Assembly: GCF_001412655.1 (NCBI RefSeq)
Contig: NZ_CP012996.1
Coordinates: 2,232,001-2,296,000 of the forward strand
Direction of reading: 5' to 3'
DNA: 64,000 bases
DNA from: Pedobacter sp. PACM 27299
GTDB lineage: Bacteria; Bacteroidota; Bacteroidia; Sphingobacteriales; Sphingobacteriaceae
This document shows positions 45,973 through 53,697 of the stretch, in pieces. Numbering within the stretch: position 1 is the first letter of the stretch; the number at the start of each line of letters is the position of its first letter. Position numbers and translations under genes: made by a program. Under the pieces are notes generated by a model. The model was not told the DNA's origin. It did no database searches and saw nothing but the letters and a program-made list of their open reading frames with translations.

Positions 45973-46112
45973 TATTGGGTGTATGCAATGGAACTTCAAG
46001 TTGGATCGTATGATATTGTATTCTAGAGGGCTGGTAACTTCAACCAAAACTATAAATTTTTTCATCTCCAAGTTTTTGGTTCAACCGTAGTCCGGTTAAG
46101 GTTAATTTTCGC

Positions 46113-46120
46113 TAAATTTG
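46113..46120 (+). promoter_or_regulatory. Orphan stable-RNA-like -7 promoter element
   Basis: TAAATTTG followed by GCGCG matches TAnnTTTG and resembles the tRNA-Leu promoter, but no tRNA can be folded between it and the 41-bp repeat at 46240. It may be the promoter of the tRNA whose body was lost. The rest of 45973-46534 holds a short decayed frame around 46390-46500 and nothing else recognisable. Confidence 0.4.
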
Positions 46121-46239
46121 CGCGATTAATAACTAGAGTAAAGGCAAATTCAAATAAAACCTTTGACACTTAAATCATTAATAATAGGCTCAATAAGCCT
46201 TAAGAAACGATCTAAATGTTCAAAGTAATCCGGAGAAAC

Positions 46240-46280
46240 GGTACAGAAATCTTTCCCATATGGGAAAGATTATTAAAAAA
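46240..46280 (+). repeat. Second copy of the 41-bp att-like repeat
   Basis: Identical over 41 bp to 44087-44127, including the 24-bp palindrome. A near-palindromic hairpin (CGCCTTTAGATA, 46288-46312) follows, as at the first copy. The two copies bracket a 2.1-kb segment with the BlaI/BlaR1-like pair. Confidence 0.7.
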
Positions 46281-46534
46281 CTAAAAACGCCTTTAGATAA
46301 TATCTAAAGGCGTCCATAGTGCACACCGTATTGAACTCAAAGGAGAATCAATGAGAAAGAAAAGAAGAACTGATGTTCAAGAAACCGGCTATCAATAGCC
46401 AAATTATTAGCTAACTTTGAAAACGCTTTTACAGCTTTAGTCCGCCAGCAAATTGACTGGTCACTTTGCCACGGAATTAGGTGGCATACAACAATTAGAT
46501 CTTTATACTGAACCTTTTTTTAAGCTATTAATCC

Positions 46535-47839
46535 CTATTTGTGATTTTCAGTAAGTTTTCTGATTTGATAAAAAAACCGTTCAATTAATCTTAAATCTTC
46601 TGTTACAATTTCTGCGTTGCCTTTTAATTCTTTGTCAAAAGTTAGGGTTTTGTGATATGAGGTGGTTAATCCTTTGGGTAAATTAACATCTACATAATAA
46701 TTTCCTTTTTCATCTGGAGCGAAGGAAATATTTTGAACTCTACCTTCTACAATTCCATATTCTTGAAAACGATAATTATCTAGTTTGATCAGCACTTTTT
46801 CGCCACGTGCTATTTTACCCGAATTGGCTGCAGAAATGAACATTTTGCCAATTAAAGCTCTTTTGTGGTCTGGTAGTATAGTTAAAATAGCATCGCCGCT
46901 TTTTACAAATTGATTTTCACCCCAAAATTGCTGAAAACTGGCCAAACCATCTGTTGAAGAGATGATTAAATAATTTTGTTCCCATTCTCTTAAAGACCTT
47001 TTCAATTGTTCAAATAATTGTAAGGTTTGCAAAGTAAAATTACTTTTGTCCTTCTCATTATTAATATTTGTTCCACTTCTTGTTTTATTGAGATTTGCAA
47101 CCGTCTCCTGTGTTTGAGACAAGGAAATTTCTATATTTTCTAAACTTTGCTCTGCTTGTATAAATTTAATTTTTTCAGTCTCAAATTCGGCGGTCGAAAT
47201 TACCTTTAGGCTTAGGAGCTGCACTGTCCGCTGATAGTTTTTCTTAACTAGCTCGAATTTGGCCAGTTCCAGTTTTTTTTGCTGTTTTAAGGCGAGCATC
47301 CTGCTTTTATTGGCGTCGATATTTTGCTCGGTTGCTTTATTTTCTGGTTCATAGGGTTTTAGGCTGACAAACAATTTCTCGTCTTGAAATGCCTTAGCAA
47401 AATTATTGTAGTCACCCTGAAGCTCACCTAATTTAAAAGTTGCTAGTTTATGAACAGGAAAAGAGGGCATATGAGCTGGTGATATGGAATCAATTACTTT
47501 TTTAAGCTGTAAAATGTCTTTATAATTGGCGGTGGACTGTAAAACCATTAAAATCTGGTTTTTTTTAACTTGCTGATGGTCTTTGATGAAAAGCTTTTCC
47601 AGTCTGGAATTTATTCGTGACTCTAGTTTTTCTGGAGGATTTTGCGAGGTTACGATAATAGTTGCGGGCACAAATTCTGGATATTTGATGAAATAGCTCA
47701 TCATTAAGATCATTAATAGGATCACCAAAATTACCACATTGCCCCAGCGGAACATCCAATGTGGTGGCTCTGCCAATACATCCTGCACACTCTCCGAGCG
47801 AAGATTGATCTCATCTAATTTATCTTTTTTAGTTTCCAA
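46535..47839 (-). CDS. HlyD-family secretion adaptor
   Basis: This 434-residue protein has a short cytosolic N-terminus, one membrane helix (VVILVILLMILMMSYFI), a lipoyl-like half-motif (ESRINSRLEKLFIKDHQQVK), a long periplasmic coiled coil (about 165-285) and the distal barrel (IISSTDGLASFQQFWGENQF, VKSGDAILTILPD). It should connect the C39-type ABC exporter to an outer-membrane channel. It overlaps the exporter gene by 11 nt and is last in the RiPP operon. Confidence 0.9.
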   Translation of the reverse strand: METKKDKLDEINLRSESVQDVLAEPPHWMFRWGNVVILVILLMILMMSYFIKYPEFVPATIIVTSQNPPEKLESRINSRLEKLFIKDHQQVKKNQILMVLQSTANYKDILQLKKVIDSISPAHMPSFPVHKLATFKLGELQGDYNNFAKAFQDEKLFVSLKPYEPENKATEQNIDANKSRMLALKQQKKLELAKFELVKKNYQRTVQLLSLKVISTAEFETEKIKFIQAEQSLENIEISLSQTQETVANLNKTRSGTNINNEKDKSNFTLQTLQLFEQLKRSLREWEQNYLIISSTDGLASFQQFWGENQFVKSGDAILTILPDHKRALIGKMFISAANSGKIARGEKVLIKLDNYRFQEYGIVEGRVQNISFAPDEKGNYYVDVNLPKGLTTSYHKTLTFDKELKGNAEIVTEDLRLIERFFYQIRKLTENHK

Positions 47840-50021
47840 GTTCGAGCTGATTTTTGATTAGTCTGTAATATTCTCCCTTTTGGGCTACCAATTCCTGGTG
47901 ATTGCCCTCTTCGATAGCCTTTCCCTTATCCAGTACAATAATTTTATCGGCATGTTTAACGGTAGATAGCCTGTGCGCAATAACGATAGCCGTTTTACCT
48001 TTAAAAAACTGCTCAAGATTTTCGATAATGATCTTTTCGTTATTGGCATCCAGGGCGCTGGTCGCTTCATCGAAAAATATATATTCGGGCGACTTGTAAA
48101 CTGCCCTGGCAATAAATAAGCGCTGTTTCTGACCACCACTTATTCCGATCCCTTCATTCCCGATCTTGGTATTGTAACTTAGTGGCAAACTTTCTATAAA
48201 ACCTTGTATGTTGGCAATTTCGATTGCTTTTCTTAGTTTTTGCTTGTCAATGGTATCTTCGCCAATGGCGATGTTGTTGGCTATAGTATCGTTAAATACA
48301 TAACCTTCCTGCATCACCACCCCACAGTGATCCCGCCAAAATCTGGGCGAAATGTTTTTCATATTAGTATTGCCAATTTTGATGTCACCCTGGTTAGGTT
48401 CGTAAAATTTAGTGATGAGTTTTAAAAGCGTTGTTTTACCACTGCCACTGGCCCCAACTATGGCCGTGGTTTTTTGATAGGGGATAACCAGGTTTAAATC
48501 CTGAAAAACAAAAGCATCAGAACCTGTATATTTAAATGAAATATTAGTTAACTCGATATCTTTTTGTGGAATTTCAGTGGCATACTGCTCATCGCTGTCT
48601 TCCTCGTCTTCTTTATCATGTATTTCCCCTAGGCGTTCCAGCGATATTTTAGCATCCTGCGTTTGCTTAATAAAATCGATTAATTGTAGTAAAGGGCTAT
48701 TGAGCTGCCCGATAATATACTGCACAGAAAGCATCATCCCCAGGGTAAGGTTTCCACTTAATACCAGTTTTGCGGCCAGGAAACTTACCAGGATATCTTT
48801 AATCTGATTAATGAAACCCCCACCAACGGATTGCCATTGCTCTAAGGAAAGCGCCTTTATTTTGATTTTAAATAACTTTACCTGTAAAAACTCCCAAGCC
48901 CATCGCTTCTGTTTTTCTGCATTGTGCATTTTTATCTCCTGCATACCGTTAATGAGTTCTATGACGGTACTTTGCTCTTGCGCAACCTGCGAGAACATTT
49001 TATAATCCAATTCTTTTCTCTTTTTAAGGAAAAAACTGATCCAGGCAATGTAAAGAATAGCGCCAATTAAATAAACCACAAACAGACGGTAATCGTACAC
49101 CAAAAGCACAATGCTAAAAACGATCAGATTAACCATGGAGAATAGCGTGTTTAACGAGGAATTAGTTAGTAATTGCTCAATCCTATGATGATCGTTTATG
49201 CGTTGCATGATGTCTCCTGTCATTCTGGTATCAAAGAAACTGATGGGAAGTCTCATTAATTTGATAAAGAAATCTGATATGATGGAGATGTTAATTCGAG
49301 TGGAAAGGTGCAGTAAAATCCAGCTTCTGATAATATCAATGCCAATTTTGCCCATAAAAAGCATCACCTGAGCCAATAAAATTAAATAGATGAAATTAAT
49401 ATCCTGATTTTGTATTCCAACGTCTACAATACTTTGGGTTAGAAAAGGGAAAATAAGTGACAATAAACTTCCTGCCAACAGCCCAATTGCTAACTGAATA
49501 ACAAGTGATTTATATTTAATCAAATACCTGAATAGGAATGAGAAACTTGTTTTTTTCTCTTCTTCCTCAAATTCGTTTTTATAGAATGATGGGCTGGTTT
49601 CTAAAATTAGCGCAATACCTTCTTCAGTTTTATCATTCGCATTTTCGCCAATCCAATGTTTAATAAATTCTTCTTTCGGGTAAGTGATTAAGCCATAACT
49701 AGGATCTGAGATATAAACCTTTCCAGCTTTATCAATTTTATAAACCACCACATAGTGGTTTTTATTCCAATGCACAATACAGGGCAATGGCGCTTCTGCA
49801 ACCAAAGTATCAAAATCTATTTTAACCCCTAAAGTTCTAAACCCCAAATTCTCTGCGGCGTTGCTAAGCCCTAACAAACCACTTCCTTCTCTGGTAGTTT
49901 CAGATAGTGTTCTTAAATGCTGAAGCGGAATACTCTTTTTATAGTATTTTGCTATGATACGTAAGCAAGTAGGACCACAGTCTTTTGCATCTGGTTGTTT
50001 ATAAAAGGGGAATTTTTTCAT
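47829..50021 (-). CDS. Peptidase-containing ABC exporter (C39 type)
   Basis: This 730-residue protein has an N-terminal C39 peptidase domain with C15 (DCGPTCL), H89 (NKNHYVVV) and D106 (SDPSYG), a six-helix ABC membrane domain (about 165-450) and an ATPase domain with Walker A GASGSGKTTLL, signature SGGQKQR and Walker B IFFDEATSALD. It should cut RiPP leaders after the double glycine and export the cores. The start lies 1 nt after the SPASM-protein stop, within the same operon. Confidence 0.95.
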   Translation of the reverse strand: MKKFPFYKQPDAKDCGPTCLRIIAKYYKKSIPLQHLRTLSETTREGSGLLGLSNAAENLGFRTLGVKIDFDTLVAEAPLPCIVHWNKNHYVVVYKIDKAGKVYISDPSYGLITYPKEEFIKHWIGENANDKTEEGIALILETSPSFYKNEFEEEEKKTSFSFLFRYLIKYKSLVIQLAIGLLAGSLLSLIFPFLTQSIVDVGIQNQDINFIYLILLAQVMLFMGKIGIDIIRSWILLHLSTRINISIISDFFIKLMRLPISFFDTRMTGDIMQRINDHHRIEQLLTNSSLNTLFSMVNLIVFSIVLLVYDYRLFVVYLIGAILYIAWISFFLKKRKELDYKMFSQVAQEQSTVIELINGMQEIKMHNAEKQKRWAWEFLQVKLFKIKIKALSLEQWQSVGGGFINQIKDILVSFLAAKLVLSGNLTLGMMLSVQYIIGQLNSPLLQLIDFIKQTQDAKISLERLGEIHDKEDEEDSDEQYATEIPQKDIELTNISFKYTGSDAFVFQDLNLVIPYQKTTAIVGASGSGKTTLLKLITKFYEPNQGDIKIGNTNMKNISPRFWRDHCGVVMQEGYVFNDTIANNIAIGEDTIDKQKLRKAIEIANIQGFIESLPLSYNTKIGNEGIGISGGQKQRLFIARAVYKSPEYIFFDEATSALDANNEKIIIENLEQFFKGKTAIVIAHRLSTVKHADKIIVLDKGKAIEEGNHQELVAQKGEYYRLIKNQLELGN

Positions 50022-50022
50022 T

Positions 50023-51102
50023 CTATTCAGACCAGATTTTATTAAAGGTTTCGGATAATTTATCTTTATTTATAGCACAGCCTGAAGCAGAAACAGTGAT
50101 CCCGGATTCTTTAAGATTGAGGTAGCCTTCTTCATAGTTCCATCTAGAAATAAAAGGATTATAAACACATTCAAAATGATGAAACCAGTAATTAGCTCCT
50201 TTTTCAGGCACGCGTGTATCGGTACACATATATCTGAATTCGCAGTGCTGGCAAACAAGGGTTTGTTTCTTGTTGAGGTTGCTAAGATCCAAAAATGAAC
50301 TGCCATTGATTATTTGATGAAATTCATCATAAGTCATCGAAGTAATGTTGCCGAAATTTTGTATATTATTAAGCCCGTTTTTAATATTGCCACTTTGATC
50401 AATATAAATTTTTCCGTTGTAATAGGAGTGTTTGTTATAAGCTTCCAGAAAAAAATCTTGGTTTACAAATAATTTGTCCTTGCTGAGCAGCTGTTGGTAA
50501 TCTGCAAAATTCTCAGTGAAAAAATTGTAATAAATGTTATCTTTTAGTATGGTGTGCGGACTATCTGCCCCAAAAAAATTAACTGAAAATACGCGCTGTC
50601 GAGCTAATTCCCGCTCATATTTGTCAAGGGTTTTTTCATCAAATTTTTCGATATAAAGATATATACCATCAATTTCCAGATGGGCAAATGACTTTATCAA
50701 ATGGATCACTTTATCGTCTATTTGCGGCGAAATTATGCTTAAGTTTTGAAGGTGATGTTGACTTATAAAATCAATAAAATTGTGGTTAATATTGACATGT
50801 ACTACAGCATGCGTTAGCTGGTTAGTGTGGTGTAAGGCATTCGATATTTTCGGAAATCTTTTCTTTTCCTGAGCTGATGCCACTTCAAAAATAACCTCTA
50901 AATTTAAAAGATAATCTATCAGTTCGCTGCGCTCAGATAGATCAGAAATCCTGGTAAAATCTATAAAGCTATCGGTGTTTAAAATATGGTAATGTTCGTT
51001 TGAAATAAAATGGTAGTCTTTACGACCCAAATCGTAAATTACAGCCCTGTTGAACCCAATTACTGGAACGCACAGTTGGTTTCGAAGATATAATTTGATC
51101 AT
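50023..51102 (-). CDS. gwsS: Grasp-with-spasm SPASM-domain peptide maturase
   Basis: This 359-residue protein carries a C-terminal SPASM-type cysteine cluster (CQHCEFRYMCTD, FECVYNP, SGCAINK). No CxxxCxxC radical-SAM motif is visible, as known for this family, in which the SPASM domain is paired with an ATP-grasp partner. The ATG overlaps the stop of a 53-residue frame (ATGA), and the exporter follows immediately. It modifies the GG-leader precursors encoded upstream; the chemistry is not established. Confidence 0.85.
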   Translation of the reverse strand: MIKLYLRNQLCVPVIGFNRAVIYDLGRKDYHFISNEHYHILNTDSFIDFTRISDLSERSELIDYLLNLEVIFEVASAQEKKRFPKISNALHHTNQLTHAVVHVNINHNFIDFISQHHLQNLSIISPQIDDKVIHLIKSFAHLEIDGIYLYIEKFDEKTLDKYERELARQRVFSVNFFGADSPHTILKDNIYYNFFTENFADYQQLLSKDKLFVNQDFFLEAYNKHSYYNGKIYIDQSGNIKNGLNNIQNFGNITSMTYDEFHQIINGSSFLDLSNLNKKQTLVCQHCEFRYMCTDTRVPEKGANYWFHHFECVYNPFISRWNYEEGYLNLKESGITVSASGCAINKDKLSETFNKIWSE

Positions 51103-51260
51103 ATCGGGGATTTAAAGTATAGGTCCAGTTGTAATCTATTGGTATGGTAGATCTTAGAAATCCTCGTTCTAATAAGGTAGCTAGGTTTAGGCTTTTTTAC
51201 CAATGATTTTAGGTGCAATGGTGCTTGTCCGGTACCTATCAGTTCTTTTATTTTTTTCAT
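51099..51260 (-). CDS. Small basic protein between the two maturase genes (53 aa)
   Basis: The ATG at 51260 opens a 53-residue frame (MKKIKELIGTGQAPLHLKSL … LYFKSPI) that ends with the ATGA overlap at the SPASM maturase start and begins 27 nt after the ATP-grasp stop. It is basic, has no membrane helix or cysteine, and lacks a GG leader, so it is not a fourth precursor of the same type. It may be an accessory or coupling protein. I recognise no family. Confidence 0.55.
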   Translation of the reverse strand: MKKIKELIGTGQAPLHLKSLVKKPKPSYLIRTRISKIYHTNRLQLDLYFKSPI

Positions 51261-51287
51261 AGGTTTTATCTTTATATGGGTTAAAAA

Positions 51288-52219
51288 TTAAAGTGCCAAT
51301 GCAATCTCTTTCTCCAAATTGTAATTGCAAGGGGATGATACCATACCAAATTGCCCAACGGGATTTAAGTCTAAAAAATAATACTTAGCATCATCACTGG
51401 AGTAAATCACATCAAACGATGCACAGTTCAGTCCGCATGCATCAAGCATTTTTTTTAGTTTTTTTTCATATGTTTTTTCTAAAGTATAGGGTGCAACCCT
51501 ATTTGGTTTATCTCTATCATAATTTCTGAAATCAACATTGGTATTGCTATTGTTTTGGGAGAATATGGCCATGGCGTAAAATTTACCATTCAGGTAAAAA
51601 ACCCTAATCTCATAGGCTTTAGTGATGGCCTGCTGAAAAAAAGTAGGCACAAATCGCTCGGGAGGGCATCAATATCTTCTGGACTAACCATGGAGGTATA
51701 GGCCATGTGCGAGAAATCTTCCTCATCTTGTATGGAAAAAGGGGTGCTAATAGGCTTAGAAATAATACACTTTTCTTGCTCGAAAAAATTGGCAACTGTG
51801 TTTTTGCAACCTGTAACTAAGTATTTAGGAGCTAAAACACCATATTGTTCACAAAGTTCCATTAAATATAGTTTGTTGATATCGCTGTTTTTGAATTTAT
51901 TTACCGAAGGAATTTTATCCAGCCTGTAATAAAAATATTCTATCAGAGCGGTATGCTCAGTGCGTAGATAATCTTTAATTAAAATGTTCTTAAATCTGGC
52001 AAAAAGATCCAATCCGCCCCTGCGGTACCACATTTTGTTAATCTGGCTGCCCAAAACTGTTTTCCCATTTATGGTGATGGCAAAATCTGAAGAGGTAAGC
52101 CATAGAAGTTCTAATAAGGTATCCTCATTGATTCTAATAAACGGCTTATTTAGCCGTATAAGCCAGCTGATTACAGAACTGGTAGAATAATCGCTATTTA
52201 TTGAAAATATTAATATCAC
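51288..52219 (-). pseudogene. gwsG: Grasp-with-spasm ATP-grasp maturase, frameshifted
   Basis: Two minus-strand frames together make one ATP-grasp maturase. The first part (from about 52219) begins VILIFSINSDYSTSSVISWL and runs through FIRINEDT and NKLYLMELCEQYGVLAPKYL to SPEDIDALPSDL. The second resumes as PTFFQQAITKAYEIRVFYLN and ends with the metal/ATP site YYFLDLNPVGQF. One base appears missing near 51651. The GTG at 52219 fits the family start; a longer frame to 52366 begins inside a terminator hairpin. If the shift is real the cluster lacks a working ligase partner. Confidence 0.8.
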
Positions 52220-52343
52220 GTAACTGGATTTATGATTTTTAATTGCCAGCTTATTCAGCCACCTATTTTTTTGCCTGTTTAGTTGTGCTTGAGAAACAAG
52301 GAGTTTAAAACATAATAGACCTGTAGCTCCTGTTTCAAAGGCC

Positions 52344-52376
52344 AATAAAACCATCGAGCCTATCATAGCTCGATGG
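52344..52376 (-). terminator. Terminator/attenuator between precursor and maturase genes
   Basis: On the minus strand CCATCGAGC pairs with GCTCGATGG (52376-52368 with 52359-52351) and is followed by TTTTATT. It lies directly after the last precursor stop, a position that would make precursor mRNA more abundant than maturase mRNA. Confidence 0.65.
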
Positions 52377-52393
52377 GTATTTGAGTTAGTTAA

Positions 52394-52591
52394 TTAAGTT
52401 TGCCATGATGAATTAGCGACAGTGCCAATTGTTTGACCCTGATCGTTGTACATTGCTGTTGATTTATCTCCACAGTTTTCACCATAGGTATAGGTGCTGC
52501 ATACGGCGTGGGTTCCCATAGCAAGGCCGCCGTTAACTTGGCTGTTTTCTAGTGCTATTTTTTTCTCCAACAATTTTTTGCTGTTTTTCAT
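52394..52591 (-). CDS. RiPP precursor peptide 3 (grasp-with-spasm type)
   Basis: This 65-residue peptide has the leader MKNSKKLLEKKIALENSQVN ending in GG at 21-22. The core begins LAMGTHAVCSTYTYGENCG, is rich in Thr, Ser, Tyr and Gly, and contains two Cys. The leader is nearly identical to precursor 2. It is last of the three precursor genes, directly before the terminator hairpin. Confidence 0.85.
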   Translation of the reverse strand: MKNSKKLLEKKIALENSQVNGGLAMGTHAVCSTYTYGENCGDKSTAMYNDQGQTIGTVANSSWQT

Positions 52592-52624
52592 ATCTTATAA
52601 ATTAAGTTTTTAATAGATGGGTTG

Positions 52625-52822
52625 TTATGGACAATTTGTGAAAAAGCATTCTTCAACAAGTTGTTTACCGTCTGTAACTACTTGTGAGCTGATCACAGTG
52701 CAACCTTGATTATTTGTATAGGTGTGGCTTGTGTTTTTATAAGTTACATTAGCAAGTCCTCCACTAATTTGACTATTCTGTAGTTCGATTTTTTTCTCGA
52801 ACAATTTTTTGCTGTTTTTCAT
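52625..52822 (-). CDS. RiPP precursor peptide 2 (grasp-with-spasm type)
   Basis: The ATG at 52822 is chosen because it begins the conserved leader MKNSKKLFEKKIELQNSQIS followed by GG; a frame extending to 52900 adds 26 residues without leader character. The 43-residue core contains a Thr/Ser/Tyr-rich first half (KNTSHTYTNN) and three Cys (GCTV, EECFF, TNCP). It lies 33 nt upstream of precursor 3. Confidence 0.85.
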   Translation of the reverse strand: MKNSKKLFEKKIELQNSQISGGLANVTYKNTSHTYTNNQGCTVISSQVVTDGKQLVEECFFTNCP

Positions 52823-52950
52823 TTTTTTCTGATTATTATTCATTCGATTGACAACTTTTAAATTTTGAAACTTTAAATAGAGATCTTGATGGTTATTCAT
52901 GAAATCTAATTTTGCGTCAAATTTTAAAATAAGAAGGGATTATTTTCCTG

Positions 52951-53142
52951 TTAACGTAGCCCGAAACCTATTGGTACGTTAGTTCCAGGCTGGTCAAAGC
53001 CAATGTCCGTGCAAGTGTCAGGATTTTCTCTTGTTCCTGTTTCTGCTACAGATAATTGATTGCTGAATCCAAGTTTGCCGCCGTTGATTTGGCATTCTTT
53101 TAATTCAATACTTTTTTCGAATAATCTTTTGGTTGTTTTCAT
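52951..53142 (-). CDS. RiPP precursor peptide 1 (grasp-with-spasm type)
   Basis: This 63-residue peptide has the leader MKTTKRLFEKSIELKECQIN followed by GG at 21-22. The core (KLGFSNQLSVAETGTR… PIGFGLR) differs strongly from the other two: one Cys, several Asp/Glu, Pro and Gly. It is first in the operon, 128 nt upstream of precursor 2. The conserved leader with a diverged core is the hallmark of RiPP precursors. Confidence 0.85.
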   Translation of the reverse strand: MKTTKRLFEKSIELKECQINGGKLGFSNQLSVAETGTRENPDTCTDIGFDQPGTNVPIGFGLR

Positions 53143-53697
53143 AATTAAACTTGAGTTAATAGTTAGATCGCCAACATACCCTGGCGTTTAGGTTTTTGCT
53201 GATCAGCCATTTATAACTGCATTCTTTGTACGTCTACAAGCACAGGATATAAATTGCATATTTAGGTGGTAATTAAATCTCGAACCAATGGTTACAAGTT
53301 TAATCACATCTTAAAATTCGACACAAACTATTGGCTACACAAGTGACAGTTGATATATGATGGGTTTGAACCCATATTCGTAAAGTATCTGTGAATATTC
53401 GCTAATGAAAACTGGTTTAGTAGTGTAATCTTGCTTTTTGACTAAAAAAAATTGATAAATATTACATTTAATTATATTTTTAGATAAGCGTAAGCAGTCA
53501 ATTCTGGATGCGGAGCCAACTGTTATTCCTAACTGGAAGGGCTTGATTTTTAAATATTCCTAAGCCAAATAAAGGGCCGATTTAATCGAATAAAGGTTAA
53601 AATGTAACGAATATTTAATAAGGCTATCATTTAAAGTGTACTGTTAATATATTTAGGAAATGGTTTCGATATACTTTGATACATCAATACACAATTA
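53143..53697. other. Long divergent intergenic region between RiPP operon and kinase gene
   Basis: No coding frame is supported. It must hold the promoters for the precursors (leftward) and the kinase (rightward). A near-palindrome ATGGGTTTGAACCCAT lies at 53360-53375. TATACTTTG at 53669-53677, close to TAnnTTTG, could be the kinase -7 box. The region is strongly AT-rich; nothing else stands out. Confidence 0.5.

Noticed and set aside
46320..46534. A short peptide gene around 46390-46500
   Set aside because: One frame has a protein-like stretch, but it is interrupted, lacks a credible start and matches nothing I recognise.
52220..52366. N-terminal extension of the ATP-grasp maturase to 52366
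   Set aside because: It begins inside the terminator hairpin and adds residues unlike the family. The GTG at 52219 gives the usual start.
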